Shown piece after piece: positions 24,455 to 34,182 of a stretch of 64,000 nt of DNA (the stretch's first letter is position 1; each line of letters begins with the position of its first letter). The DNA is taken from NCBI GenBank assembly GCA_049517675.1, contig JBEKRV010000014.1, forward strand, positions 36,361 to 100,360. The letters are read 5' to 3'. The notes under the pieces were generated by a model that was not told the origin of the DNA, did not search any database, and was given only the letters and a program-made list of their open reading frames with translations. The translations under genes and the position numbers were made by a program. The DNA comes from Bog-756 sp049517675 (lineage in GTDB: Bacteria > Actinomycetota > Acidimicrobiia > Acidimicrobiales > RAAP-2).

Positions 24455-25864
24455 ATGACAGAGCCGTGGTTGGACGATGCCTGCTCGCTGGTCGATGCCT
24501 TCCGGGCCGGGACCCTGAGCCCGACCGAGGCGTTGGAGGCATCGCTGGCCGCCATCGAGGCGTCCGACCTCAACGCCGTCTGCCACGTCGATGCCGACGC
24601 GGCCCGGGAACGGGCCGCGTCCGCCGACGTGTCGCTGCCGTTCGGCGGCGTGCCCATCGGCGTCAAGGAGCTCGACCACGTGGAGGGCTGGCCCTACAGC
24701 GAGGCGTCGCTGGTGTTTGCCGACCGGGTCTCGACCTTCGACGCCACCCAGATCACCCGGCTGCGGGCGGCGGGTGCCGTCCTGGCCGCCCAGACCACGG
24801 CGTCCGAGTTCGGTGGGGTCAACTGCACCGCCACCAAGATCCACGGCATCACCCGCAACCCGTGGGACGCCGATCGCACGCCCGGCGGCTCGTCGGGGGG
24901 GTCGGCCGCGGCCGTGGCCGGCGGCCTGCTCCCCATCGCCACCGGCGGGGACGGTGGTGGCTCGATCCGGATCCCGGCCGGCTTCACCGGCCTGTTCGGG
25001 TTGAAGTCGACCTACGGCCGCATCCCCCGGGGCCCCGAGACGATGCAGCCGCCCCTCACCGTGACCCTCGGCTGCCTGTCCCGTTCGGTCCGGGACACCG
25101 CCCGCTGGTTCGACGTGTGCAACGGCTTCGACATCCGCGACAACCTCAGCCTGCCGAAGGTCGGCGGCTGGGAGGCAGGCCTCGGCAGCTTCGACCTGTC
25201 CGGCAAACGGGCCGTCGTCTCGGTCGACCTCGGCGCCGCGGTGGTCGAGCCACGGGTGGCGGCCCTGGTACTCGAGTCGGCCGAGGCCCTCATCGCCGAC
25301 GCCGGACTCCGCCGGGTGGACGTGGTCGTGCAGCTGCCCCAGGGTGGGCTCGAGTGGGCACTGTCGAACCTGGTCGGCCTGGTGGGCGAGCTCGGCGACC
25401 GCTATCCCGACTGCAACGACGACCTCACCCCCGAGATCCAGATCGGGATGAACCTGGCCACCCACCACTACGGCATCGAGTCCGCCGGCAAAGCCGAGCT
25501 GTTCCGGGTGGCCCTCAACGAGCAGATGGCCGACCTCTTCGACCAGGCCGACTTCGTCTTCGCCTCCACCAACCCCGACGTCGCCTTCGATGCCGGCGGG
25601 CCGATGCCGACGAAGGTGGGCGACATCGACCTCATCACCACCTACGGGTTCGACAAGGCCATCGGTAACAACGGGGCCCTGACCATCCCGGCCAACCTGT
25701 CCGGACTGCCCGCCGTGTCGATCCCGGTCGGGTCCGTGGACGGCGGGCCGGTGGGCATGCAGGTGATCGGGCGCCACCACGAGGAGCAGCTCCTGTTGGA
25801 GCTGGCCCGGACCGCCGAGCGCGAACGGCCCTGGCCCCTCGTGGCGCCCTCGGTGCCCGCATAG
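24455..25864 (+). CDS. Amidase signature family enzyme
   Basis: A 469-residue amidase. The Ser-cisSer-Lys triad is visible: Lys about 71 in GVKELD, the first serine in TPGGSSGGSAAAVAGG near 147-162, and the nucleophile in GDGGGSIRIPAGFTGLFG near 170-187. These enzymes cleave carboxamides; GatA, the closest housekeeping relative, would sit with gatB/gatC, which are absent here, so a catabolic amidase is more likely. The ATG follows a -10-like TAACGT by eight bases with no ribosome site, suggesting leaderless translation. The C-terminal PAVSIPVG...GMQVIGRHHEEQLLL is typical. Confidence 0.92.
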   Translation: MTEPWLDDACSLVDAFRAGTLSPTEALEASLAAIEASDLNAVCHVDADAARERAASADVSLPFGGVPIGVKELDHVEGWPYSEASLVFADRVSTFDATQITRLRAAGAVLAAQTTASEFGGVNCTATKIHGITRNPWDADRTPGGSSGGSAAAVAGGLLPIATGGDGGGSIRIPAGFTGLFGLKSTYGRIPRGPETMQPPLTVTLGCLSRSVRDTARWFDVCNGFDIRDNLSLPKVGGWEAGLGSFDLSGKRAVVSVDLGAAVVEPRVAALVLESAEALIADAGLRRVDVVVQLPQGGLEWALSNLVGLVGELGDRYPDCNDDLTPEIQIGMNLATHHYGIESAGKAELFRVALNEQMADLFDQADFVFASTNPDVAFDAGGPMPTKVGDIDLITTYGFDKAIGNNGALTIPANLSGLPAVSIPVGSVDGGPVGMQVIGRHHEEQLLLELARTAERERPWPLVAPSVPA

Positions 25865-25921
25865 GGTCCACGCGCCGTCCGGAGGCCGACGGGCAGGGCC
25901 CGGTTCGTCTAGAACATCCCC

Positions 25922-26794
25922 ATGCGCGTCGACCTCTGGCTCCCCACCGCCTCGCCGTTCTCCACACCGGAGCTGCTGGCCACCGTCGGACGGGAGGCCG
26001 AGGAACGCGGCTTCACCACCCTGTGGGTGGGTGAGCACGTCGTCCTGTTCGAGGAGTACGCCTCCTCTTACCCCTACGCCGAGGACGGCAGGATCCCGGC
26101 CCCTCCGGGGAGCGGGCTGCTCGAGCCGCTCAACACCTTGACCTTCCTGGCCGCCCACACCACCGAGGTCCGCCTGGGCACGGCCATGGTGCTGCTGCCC
26201 CAGCGCAACCCGGTGTACACGGCCAAGGAGGTGGCCACACTCGACTGGCTGTCGAACGGCCGGGTCGACTTCGGGATCGGCGTGGGCTGGCTCGAGGAGG
26301 AGTTCCGGGCGGTCAACGTGCCCTGGCCCCGGCGCGGCCGGCGCACCGACGAGTATCTCGACGTCCTCGCCACCCTGTGGACCGACGACACCTCGCAGTA
26401 CGGGGGCGAATTCTACTCGCTGAACCCGTGCCAGATGTTCCCGAAGCCGATCCAGTCGCCCGTTCCCATCCACATCGGCGGCGAGTCCGACGCCGCCCTC
26501 CGGCGGGTCGCCCGGGCCGGGAACGGTTGGCACACCTTCAACCGGGCCCCCGAGGACCTGGCTGAACCGCTCGCCCGCCTCGACGTGCTCCTCGGTGAGC
26601 AGGGCCGGTCCCGATCCGACATCACCGTCACCGTCTGCCCCTACTTCCAGCCACTCGACGCCGACCGGACCGCCCGGTACGCGGAGGCCGGCGCCGATGC
26701 GGTGTCCGCGCTGGTCGTCCCCTTGGACGTCGACTCCGTGCGCACCCAGCTCGACGGACTTGCGGCCGTCCAGGAGCGGGCCGCGTCGATCTGA
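25922..26794 (+). CDS. LLM-class (F420-dependent) oxidoreductase
   Basis: A 290-residue luciferase-like TIM-barrel protein. ATVGREAEERGFTTLWVGEHVV, EVRLGTAMVLLPQRNPVYTAK, TLDWLSNGRVDFGIGVGWLEEEF and PVPIHIGGESDAALRRVAR are signatures of the actinobacterial F420-dependent subgroup, which reduces or oxidises varied substrates with the deazaflavin F420. FMN use cannot be excluded. The ATG is preceded by TAGAAC six bases away and has no ribosome site. It follows the amidase gene by 57 bases in the same direction. Confidence 0.88.
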   Translation: MRVDLWLPTASPFSTPELLATVGREAEERGFTTLWVGEHVVLFEEYASSYPYAEDGRIPAPPGSGLLEPLNTLTFLAAHTTEVRLGTAMVLLPQRNPVYTAKEVATLDWLSNGRVDFGIGVGWLEEEFRAVNVPWPRRGRRTDEYLDVLATLWTDDTSQYGGEFYSLNPCQMFPKPIQSPVPIHIGGESDAALRRVARAGNGWHTFNRAPEDLAEPLARLDVLLGEQGRSRSDITVTVCPYFQPLDADRTARYAEAGADAVSALVVPLDVDSVRTQLDGLAAVQERAASI

Positions 26795-26845
26795 GGCACA
26801 GGCGAGACATCCGCTCCGCGGGAGCGGATCGGGCACACTGGGACG

Positions 26846-27280
26846 GTGACCGGATCCGATCTCGACCGGTTCGTGCGCGCGCAGGACGCCGGCGGCACCT
26901 TCGACCGCGCCCTCGACGAGCTCCGGTCCGGCCGCAAGCAATCCCACTGGATGTGGTTCGTCTTCCCCCAGATCGCCGGCCTCGGCTCGAGCGCGACGGC
27001 GCGGCACTACGCGATCGCCTCCCTCGACGAGGCGGTCGCCTACCTGCGCCACCCCGTGCTCGGCGACCGCCTGCGGGAAGCGACCGCGTGCGTCCTGGAC
27101 CACGACTGTCGGGCGGCCACCGACATCCTCGGTCCCGTCGACGCCATGAAGCTTCGCTCGTCGATGACACTGTTCGCACGGGCCGGTCCCGACGAGCCGC
27201 TGTTCGCGCTCGTGCTCGAACGGTTCTTCGGGGGCGTCCCGGACGACAGGACCGGGGAGCTGCTCGACCGGGGCCGCTGA
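26846..27280 (+). CDS. DUF1810 family protein
   Basis: A 144-residue soluble protein of the DUF1810 family, recognised from DLDRFVRAQD, RKQSHWMWFVFPQIAGLGSSA, HYAIASLDEAVAYLRHPVLG and DAMKLRSSMTLF. The family lies in the calpastatin-like group and has no firm biochemical role. GTG start with a CACACT -10 six bases upstream, so probably leaderless. Confidence 0.9.
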   Translation: MTGSDLDRFVRAQDAGGTFDRALDELRSGRKQSHWMWFVFPQIAGLGSSATARHYAIASLDEAVAYLRHPVLGDRLREATACVLDHDCRAATDILGPVDAMKLRSSMTLFARAGPDEPLFALVLERFFGGVPDDRTGELLDRGR

Positions 27281-27368
27281 GCCCCCGCCGGACAGGCCGG
27301 GTTCGACCGGGCCCCGTCGTCGGTCCCTTCTCTAGGCTGGTCCCACCCCAATGGAAAGGTCACCCACC

Positions 27369-28220
27369 ATGTCGTCTCCCGTCGCCCTGATCACCGGCAC
27401 CTCCTCGGGTATCGGCCTGGCCTCCGCCGTCGCCGCCGCCGGCCACGGCTTCACCACCGTCGCCACCATGCGCGACACCTCGAAGCACGGCGCCCTGCAG
27501 GCAGCGGCGAAGGAGGCCGGCGTGGAGCTCGACATCCGCTACCTCGACGTGACCGACCCGACGTCCGTCGTCGCCTGCATCGACGGCGTAGTGGCCGATC
27601 ACGGCGCCCTCGACGTCCTGGTCAACAATGCCGGCCGCGGTTTCGTCGGCACCATCGAGCAGGTGTCGATGGAACAGATGCGTGACGTCATGGAGGTCAA
27701 CTACTTCGGCGTGGTGGCGACCACCAAGGCCGCCATGCCCCACCTGCGGGCCAGCAAGGGCCGGGTGGTCACCGTCACCAGCGTCGGCGGCGTGGTCGGC
27801 CAGCCCTTCAACGAGGCCTACTGCTCGGCCAAGTTCGCCGTCGAGGGGTTCATGGAGAGTCTCGCCCCGGTGGCGGCAACGGTCGGGGTGCACGTATCGG
27901 TGGTCGAGCCCGGGCCGGTCACCACCGAGTTCGTCAACAACGTGGGTGTCGACGTGGGCAAGATCTTCGCCGAGGCCGGCGAGTACGAGCCGGCCATGCA
28001 AGGCTACTTCGACCATGTCATGGCGGAATTCGCCGACCCGGCCGCCGTCCAGACCGCCGAGCGGGTGGCGGAGGTGGTCCTGACCGCCATGGTCACCGAC
28101 TCGCCCGCCTTCCGGCACCAGACCTCGCACTGGTCCCGCACGTTCACCGGCTACAAGCTGAGCGACCACGACGGTTCGGCCGTCGTCGGGATGACCAGCG
28201 ACTGGGTACGCGGTCACTGA
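27369..28220 (+). CDS. Short-chain dehydrogenase/reductase
   Basis: A 283-residue classical SDR. The cofactor motif TGTSSGIG is at residues about 9-16, NNAGRG near 85, the catalytic serine in VTVTSVGGVVG near 140, and the YxxxK pair in EAYCSAKFAVEGF near 154-158. An oxidoreductase acting on a carbonyl or alcohol with NAD(P)(H); substrate unknown. I prefer the ATG at 27369 because GGAAAGG (27353-27359) lies nine bases before it; an ATG at 27351 overlaps that site and adds six residues. It ends ten bases from the stop of the convergent secretion operon. Confidence 0.92.
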   Translation: MSSPVALITGTSSGIGLASAVAAAGHGFTTVATMRDTSKHGALQAAAKEAGVELDIRYLDVTDPTSVVACIDGVVADHGALDVLVNNAGRGFVGTIEQVSMEQMRDVMEVNYFGVVATTKAAMPHLRASKGRVVTVTSVGGVVGQPFNEAYCSAKFAVEGFMESLAPVAATVGVHVSVVEPGPVTTEFVNNVGVDVGKIFAEAGEYEPAMQGYFDHVMAEFADPAAVQTAERVAEVVLTAMVTDSPAFRHQTSHWSRTFTGYKLSDHDGSAVVGMTSDWVRGH

Positions 28221-28230
28221 CCTGTCGGGT

Positions 28231-29739
28231 TCACCCGGCGGCCCCGTGGGGTTGCCACGGCATCTCCGGGGACTCCTCGACTTCGGCACGCGTCCGCAGC
28301 CACGGATCGTCGAACCAGGTCCGCAGCGTCAGTCGGGCCGGCGGCAGGTCGCGGTAGACGAGGATCCCCGAGCCCGGGCCGACCCGGCGCAGGGCGTCGG
28401 GCGGCGCCAGACGACGGGTCGTGGGCGACCGGGTCGTGCTCGAGCCGCCCCGTGCGGCCGAGGTCGTGGCCGGCAGGTGGAGCTCCTCGTCACCGATGAG
28501 GTGGCTGGCGTAGTCGAGGGTGGACGGGTCCGAGATGCCGGACAGGAACAGCTTGGCCCGGTGGTTGTTGACCACGGTCGTCGCCCGGGGGCCGAACCGG
28601 GCGGTGATCTGGGCCAGGTCGTGCCAGATGGTCACCAGCTGGATCCCGTGCCCCGCGGCGGTCGCGGCCAGGGTGTCGAGGTCCGGGACGGGGGCGATGT
28701 TGGCGGCCTCGTCGAGGACCACCAGCAGCGGGGGGTCGAGCGGCCTGCCGGTCCGGGCGACCTGTTCGTAGGCGTGGTCGAGGACGGTGCGGAGCACCCC
28801 GACGAACAGGGGTGTCAGCCGGCGCTGGTCGTGGGCCGGCGCACAGAGGTAGAGGGTGTCCGAGCCGGCGAGGAGCGCACCGGCGTCGACCTCGGGCACA
28901 CCGGCCCGACCCGGTGCCGAACCGGCGAACGGCTCGAGCAGGGTCTCGACCGTGGTGACGATCGAGCTGCGCTGGCGCTCCTCCTTGCCGAACGTCGAGC
29001 GGATGGCGTCGACCGCCTCGGGCACCCCGGCCCGCAGGAGCAGCTCGAGCACCTCGAACTCCTCGCCGGTCTCCACCCAGTGGACGACCTCGGCCATGTC
29101 GCGTCCCGAGGTGGCCGCCGCGAACAGGAGCGGGGCCAGCATGCGGGTGGCCGTGGCGTACCAGAAGTCGCCGTCGCTCATCCCACCCACCTGGGACCGG
29201 CCGACCTCGGTCAACGTGGACGCGGCGCGCCGGGCGCCGGGCCAGGTGCGCGAGGCCGGCAGGGGCGACCATCCCGTGACCTCCCGACCGGTGACCCCGG
29301 TCGGATCGAAGCAGTGGACGGACCCCCGGGTGGCCCGGTGGCCCACGGTGTGCTCGAGCAGGTCGCCCTTGACGCTCGCCGCCACCACCGGTCCGTCCCA
29401 TCCGAGGATGGCCGGCACGGCGAAGCCGGTCGTCTTGTGCGACTGGGTCGGCCCGAACACCAGTACGGACTGCGAGCGCTCGGCCGCCACCACCCGCCGC
29501 CCCACCGTGCCGAGCACCAGGCGTCCGACCGGCGGCGGCCGGCTGCCACCGGGGACGGTCAGGCAGCCGAGGTCGGTCGGCTTCGCCCACCGGGCCGACC
29601 GGTGCTCCCGTCGGCGACCCGGGGCCGTGCCGGTCGTGCGCGACCCGCGGATCGGACCACTCCCACCCGGCCGGAACACGCCGGCGGCCACCATGGCGGT
29701 CAGCCCGATCCCGACGGCGGCAGCCGTGGCCGGCGTCAC
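28231..29739 (-). CDS. TraG/VirD4-like type IV coupling ATPase
   Basis: A 502-residue coupling-protein-like ATPase. Walker A is GPTQSHKTTGF near residue 92 and Walker B LLVVLDEAANIAPVPDL near 343, followed by the TraG TraM-recognition region (GIQLVTIWHDLAQITARFG, KLFLSGISDP). A short hydrophobic N-terminus could anchor it in the membrane. Such proteins bring DNA or protein substrates to a type IV secretion channel. The GTG at 29739 overlaps the upstream stop as GTGA; GTG at 29742 is one codon earlier. Last gene of a five-gene coupled operon. No relaxase is encoded nearby, so the substrate is unclear. Confidence 0.88.
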   Translation of the reverse strand: MTPATAAAVGIGLTAMVAAGVFRPGGSGPIRGSRTTGTAPGRRREHRSARWAKPTDLGCLTVPGGSRPPPVGRLVLGTVGRRVVAAERSQSVLVFGPTQSHKTTGFAVPAILGWDGPVVAASVKGDLLEHTVGHRATRGSVHCFDPTGVTGREVTGWSPLPASRTWPGARRAASTLTEVGRSQVGGMSDGDFWYATATRMLAPLLFAAATSGRDMAEVVHWVETGEEFEVLELLLRAGVPEAVDAIRSTFGKEERQRSSIVTTVETLLEPFAGSAPGRAGVPEVDAGALLAGSDTLYLCAPAHDQRRLTPLFVGVLRTVLDHAYEQVARTGRPLDPPLLVVLDEAANIAPVPDLDTLAATAAGHGIQLVTIWHDLAQITARFGPRATTVVNNHRAKLFLSGISDPSTLDYASHLIGDEELHLPATTSAARGGSSTTRSPTTRRLAPPDALRRVGPGSGILVYRDLPPARLTLRTWFDDPWLRTRAEVEESPEMPWQPHGAAG

Positions 29740-31070
29740 CACCGTGAACCGACGGCGACGCCGCGCTCACCGGGGGCGTCGGCCATGGCGTGGTCGGTGT
29801 CGACCAGCCACCTCTCGGCGGTGCCGAGGCGGTGCTCGACGAGGAACGACCGACGGCCGACCTTCCACAGCGCTGTCCCCCGCCGCAGGGTGCTCACCAG
29901 ATCGGCCTCGGTGTCGGTCAGGCCCAGGAGCTCGGCCGTGCGGGCGACCTCGCCGGGCGACTGGGCGTAGACGACGCGGGTCTCGGAGTCGGCGAGCAGT
30001 CCTTCGGCCAGCCCCACCTGCTCCGAGCCGGCCGCCGCCACCGACATCAGGTCGGAGAGCCGGTGGAGCACGGCGACGTTGGCCACGCCGAGCGCCCGCG
30101 ACAGCTTCCACGACGATTGGAGCCACCGGGCCACGCCGAGGTTGCCGAGGATGGCCCATGCCTCGTCGACCACCAGCAGGATCCGGTTGCGGTGGGTGGC
30201 CTGGACCGCGCTCCGCAGCCATGCCGCCGCACAGGCCATGAGGACCCCGAGTGCCGGCGAGTGGTAGACGGCGGACAGGTCGAGCACCACCAGGGGTCCG
30301 TCGAGCCGGAGGCCACCGGTCGTCGGCCCGTCGAACATGCCCCGCAGATCGCCGTGGACCAGGCGGCGCAGCTCGAGGGCCACGTCCCGCCCGTCCTCCA
30401 CCAGCTCGGACCGGGTCGTCCGCAGCGCGGCTGCTGCGTCGGTGCCGGGGTCCAGCAGGGCGTCGACGACCTGCGGCAGGGTTGGCGCCGGCATGGATGC
30501 GGTCGAGGCGGCGGCGTCCGCGGCGGCCAGGGCGGCGTCGATGGCCGCCCGCTCCCGGGGCAGCAGGTCCCTCCCGAGGCACGACACCGCCAGCGACGCG
30601 GTGAGCGAGGTCCGGCGCACCGCCGCGCCGTCGACATCGTCCCCGTCGGCGGGCGACCGGGCCGGACCGCCGGTGTCGAGCGGGTTGAGGCGCACGGGGC
30701 CGCCGGGCCGGAGCGCGACCGGGACCACGTCCCAGGCCTCGCACAGCGGTCCGTACTCGCCCTTGGGATCGATGACCCATGCGCTGCGGCCGAAGACGGC
30801 CTGGCGCCAGAGGTAGGACTTGACGAAGCTGCTCTTCCCCCGACCGATCTGGCCGACCACCACCATGTTCGGATTGGTGACCACCCCGTTCCGGTAGAGG
30901 GCGAACGGGTCGTAGACGAACGACCCGCCCAGCACGTCCCGGCCAATGAGGACCCCTTCGTGGCCGAGCCCGGCCTCGGCCACCAGAGGGTAGGCGGCGC
31001 ACAGGTGACGGGTGGTGGCCACATGGGCCGGGAGCCCCGGCGGGAGACCGGCACCGATCGGCCCGATCAC
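29736..31070 (-). CDS. VirB4/TraC-like ATPase of the secretion module
   Basis: A 444-residue ATPase. GVLIGRDVLGGSFVYDPFALY leads into Walker A VVVGQIGRGKSSFVKSYLWR near residue 75, then AWVIDPKGEYGPL; Walker B is ILLVVDEAWAILGN near 300. This is the C-terminal, ATP-hydrolysing half of VirB4-like proteins; in actinobacterial modules the N-terminal part is supplied by the separate SCO6880-type protein, encoded just upstream here. The GTG at 31070 overlaps that gene's stop (GTGA). It should power assembly or transport at the inner membrane. Confidence 0.88.
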   Translation of the reverse strand: MIGPIGAGLPPGLPAHVATTRHLCAAYPLVAEAGLGHEGVLIGRDVLGGSFVYDPFALYRNGVVTNPNMVVVGQIGRGKSSFVKSYLWRQAVFGRSAWVIDPKGEYGPLCEAWDVVPVALRPGGPVRLNPLDTGGPARSPADGDDVDGAAVRRTSLTASLAVSCLGRDLLPRERAAIDAALAAADAAASTASMPAPTLPQVVDALLDPGTDAAAALRTTRSELVEDGRDVALELRRLVHGDLRGMFDGPTTGGLRLDGPLVVLDLSAVYHSPALGVLMACAAAWLRSAVQATHRNRILLVVDEAWAILGNLGVARWLQSSWKLSRALGVANVAVLHRLSDLMSVAAAGSEQVGLAEGLLADSETRVVYAQSPGEVARTAELLGLTDTEADLVSTLRRGTALWKVGRRSFLVEHRLGTAERWLVDTDHAMADAPGERGVAVGSRW

Positions 31071-32605
31071 GACAGCCCCCGACCGAGGGGGAGCAGGCAC
31101 AGCAGGGCGCCGTCCTGTTGGCCGTAGAGGCGCCGCACCTCGATGCGTGACTGGCCGGCGGCCTGCTCGAGCGCGGCGCACGCCGCGGTCAGCTCGGCCT
31201 CGGAGTCGGCGGTCACGCCGACGTAGCCGGTGAAGCGGAATTGGGCATGGCCGTCGGCCAGCTCGACGTCCCGGTCGTCGACACTCTCGCGCTCGCGGGC
31301 GTGGCGGGCCGTGGTGAGGAAGCCGTTTCGCCGGCGGAGCTCGCTGTCGGCCACGCCGGCGGTACGGGCCTGGGCCACCTGCCGGGCGGCCCGGGCCGGA
31401 TCGACCGGCTCCATCACCATCGAGAGGGTGCGCCGGAGCGGCGCGAAGAGCAGCGGACCGAGGAAGTCCGGGTGGACGTCGATCCGGGGCCACTCGCTGA
31501 CCCAATAGACGGCGTGCCACGCGCCGTCGGTCCGGACCGCATCCCACCGGGACTCGAGTCCCATGGGCCACGGGCTGGCCGTCGCCGGTGACGGGAGGAC
31601 GCCGGTGGTGGTGTCGGTTCCGCCCGGTGCCGGACGGAGCGCTTCGGCCAGCACGCCGGCGAGGCCCGACCGGCTGAGCGCACCGTCGACCCCGAGATCG
31701 ACGCCGGAAAGCGCGCGGTGGACGGCGGCCACCTCGCGGGCCAGCACCGCCGTCGCCCCGGCCACGCCCCCTCCCGCGCCCCGCACCGCCCGACCGGCAC
31801 GTGACCGGTGCACGGTCACGGCCACGAGGACCCGGTGCCGCCGGGTGACCGGTGCCGACTCGTCCAGCAGCGTGCGGTACGAACGGGCCGCCGGGGCCGA
31901 CGCGTCGAGGACCCCGTGGCCGTCGACGAACGAGCGCACGGCCCGGCCGTCGTCGGGCAGGCACGTCTCCACCCACTGCAGCCGGTGGACGGCCGATCCC
32001 TCGCGGGCCAGCGACGCCAGGACGCGGCCCCACGCCGCAACCCGCGCGTCCTGTTCGGCCGGACCGAGCAGCGCGAAGCTGTGGCCACGCACTGACAGGA
32101 CGGCGGTGACCGTCCGGGCCCGCTCGTCCACCACGACGCCCATGCCGTCCCCGTCCGCCGCCCCGTCGTCCGGCTGGACGAGGCGCAGGCCGTCGAAGAC
32201 CCACGGCGACGGGACTCCCGGTCGGCGGGGCACGGTGCGCAGCCGTCCGTCACCTTCCTCGTCGATCGCCACCCGCACGCCCGAGCCGGGCCCCGGGTCG
32301 GGCTGGAACCGGTGCCCGGTCACGCCCGCCCACGCCCAGCGCACCACCACCGGTAGCCACTGCTCCCCCGTCCGTCCGGCCACGGGCCAGAAGGCGAGGG
32401 CGACCCCCGCACCCACCACCGTGACGGCGACGACGACACCGGTCAGTGACGGCCGGCTCCGGACGGCCAGGACGGCGAGCACCAGGCCGGCGGCCACCGA
32501 CCCGATCTGTCCGGCCCGCCACCCGACGATGACCCCACGGCGTTCGAGGGGTGGGAACCGGTAGCGGACCCGGCCCGCGGCCCGGGTTGGCCCGTCCGCG
32601 CTCAC
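31067..32605 (-). CDS. SCO6880-family type IV secretion protein
   Basis: A 512-residue protein of the SCO6880 family found in actinobacterial conjugation-like clusters. Two hydrophobic segments near residues 30-70 (GSVAAGLVLAVLAVRS, VVAVTVVGAGVALAFWP) are PrgI-like membrane anchors; the remaining cytoplasmic part resembles the N-terminal domain of VirB4. GTG start overlaps the stop of the TrbL-like gene as GTGA, and its own stop overlaps the VirB4-like ATPase. Split VirB4 (SCO6880 plus ATPase) is the rule in these systems. Confidence 0.82.
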   Translation of the reverse strand: MSADGPTRAAGRVRYRFPPLERRGVIVGWRAGQIGSVAAGLVLAVLAVRSRPSLTGVVVAVTVVGAGVALAFWPVAGRTGEQWLPVVVRWAWAGVTGHRFQPDPGPGSGVRVAIDEEGDGRLRTVPRRPGVPSPWVFDGLRLVQPDDGAADGDGMGVVVDERARTVTAVLSVRGHSFALLGPAEQDARVAAWGRVLASLAREGSAVHRLQWVETCLPDDGRAVRSFVDGHGVLDASAPAARSYRTLLDESAPVTRRHRVLVAVTVHRSRAGRAVRGAGGGVAGATAVLAREVAAVHRALSGVDLGVDGALSRSGLAGVLAEALRPAPGGTDTTTGVLPSPATASPWPMGLESRWDAVRTDGAWHAVYWVSEWPRIDVHPDFLGPLLFAPLRRTLSMVMEPVDPARAARQVAQARTAGVADSELRRRNGFLTTARHARERESVDDRDVELADGHAQFRFTGYVGVTADSEAELTAACAALEQAAGQSRIEVRRLYGQQDGALLCLLPLGRGLS

Positions 32606-34182
32606 CGGCCGGTGCCGTCGGCGCGCCGGTTGCCGGCGACGAGGACGGGGCCGAGGTGGTCTCGCCCGAGGTGGTCGGCCTGGAGGGCACCGGTCGACCG
32701 TGGCAGCGGCGACACGTACGTGACGCCAGGGGGCATGACCGGGACGTCGTCCGGCGCGGACGGTCGGGGCGCCGCCACCGCGTCGCCGCCTCCCCCGTCG
32801 CCGTTCGCCGCCAACCGTTCGGCCTCGAGCAGTGGGGCGAACCGGGCCTGCGTTGCGGCCATGCGGCGCATGACCTCGGGGGAGTGCGGGCTCGGCGGCA
32901 TCATCTTGACCGTGCCCCCGGGCTCCCACGGCTGCGGCCCCGTCCAGTCGTCGGGCCGGTACGGATCGTAGAAGTCCTCCCGCGCCCCGCCACCGACCGG
33001 ACCGCCGCCGCCCGTCGGCGGCCCGGTCAACCCCGGGGCGGCCTCCCCGCCGGCACCGCCGCCGAGCCCACCGGCCACGGCCCCGAGCACCCCGACGGCG
33101 CCCGCCGGCATCGACCCGGCCATGGCGGCCCGAAGGGCCACGTTGGCCAGTCCCCGGGCCGGGGCGACCCCCTGGTGCCGAGCGCGCCGGCCCAGACCCT
33201 CGAGATGACCCACCGCCCCGGCCTCGATGAAGGGCAGCAGCCGGAACAGCGACCACGGGGCGAACGCGGCCAACAGCAACAGGGCGGCACCGCCCAGCAC
33301 CGAGGCGAACCCGCCACCCGCTCCGGTGCCACCCGACGGCGTGGAGCCCGTCCCCCCGGCCAGTGCGCCGGCGGCCAGGCTGAGCACGGCCACGATCACC
33401 AGCTTGGAGAGCACCAGAGCGACGAGCGTGTCGACCAGGCGTCGGGACCAGTGGGCGATGGCCGGCCACGCCAGGCTGGCCAGCGCGAGGGGGAGGAACA
33501 GTACGGCCACGTAGACCGCCGCGGCCCGCAGCAGCAGCTCGATCCACACCATGACGGCGCCGACGACCACGGCGACGGACCCGAGGAAGAGGACGAAGGT
33601 CGGCGCCCCGACCCCGGACACCGCCTGCTCGGGACCGAGGGCGGCGACGACGGAGGCCATGAAGTGGCCGGTGTCGAGCCCGGATCCACCGGATACGACC
33701 CCGCACATCCAGTCGGTCACGGCCAACCCGATCTGGACGAGGGTGATGGCCACCGCGGTCAGGAGGACGGCCAGCGGCACGTTGACGAGTACCGAGCGCA
33801 GCAGCATCGCCGCGCTCTGCCGGTAGACGGCCTGGAGGATGCCAAGCAGCAGGAGGGGGACGACCACCACCCCGGCCAGTGCGGCCATGGTTGCGTAGTG
33901 GGCGCTGAACCACGGCGCCCCGAGGTCGACGGCGGTACTCGCCGACAGCACGCCCCCGATCTGCCCGAGCAGCCACACCGCGCCGTCGGAGACCCAGCTG
34001 CCCAACGCGTCGAGCACGCTGCTCGCACCGAACCCCACGGCGGAGCCGACCGCCGATCCGACGACGCTGCCGGCCCCGCCGACCACCGCGCACACACCGC
34101 CCAGACCGGTCACGTTCAGGGCACCGGCGGCCGGGGAGCAGGCGGCGGCCGGCAGGGCGGGAAGGGCGACCAGAGGGGACAC
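32602..34182 (-). CDS. TrbL/VirB6-like polytopic membrane protein
   Basis: A 526-residue protein with about six to seven membrane segments in its first 340 residues (for example MAALAGVVVVPLLLLGILQA, VPLAVLLTAVAITLVQIGLA, FLGSVAVVVGAVMVWIELLL) and a Gly/Pro-rich soluble tail. This matches the TrbL/VirB6 channel components of type IV secretion systems. The segment GGTGSTPSGGTGAGGG is a flexible linker between two membrane segments. The GTG follows the upstream stop without a gap, and the gene ends in a GTGA overlap with the SCO6880-type gene. Likely the inner-membrane pore. Confidence 0.8.
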   Translation of the reverse strand: MSPLVALPALPAAACSPAAGALNVTGLGGVCAVVGGAGSVVGSAVGSAVGFGASSVLDALGSWVSDGAVWLLGQIGGVLSASTAVDLGAPWFSAHYATMAALAGVVVVPLLLLGILQAVYRQSAAMLLRSVLVNVPLAVLLTAVAITLVQIGLAVTDWMCGVVSGGSGLDTGHFMASVVAALGPEQAVSGVGAPTFVLFLGSVAVVVGAVMVWIELLLRAAAVYVAVLFLPLALASLAWPAIAHWSRRLVDTLVALVLSKLVIVAVLSLAAGALAGGTGSTPSGGTGAGGGFASVLGGAALLLLAAFAPWSLFRLLPFIEAGAVGHLEGLGRRARHQGVAPARGLANVALRAAMAGSMPAGAVGVLGAVAGGLGGGAGGEAAPGLTGPPTGGGGPVGGGAREDFYDPYRPDDWTGPQPWEPGGTVKMMPPSPHSPEVMRRMAATQARFAPLLEAERLAANGDGGGGDAVAAPRPSAPDDVPVMPPGVTYVSPLPRSTGALQADHLGRDHLGPVLVAGNRRADGTGR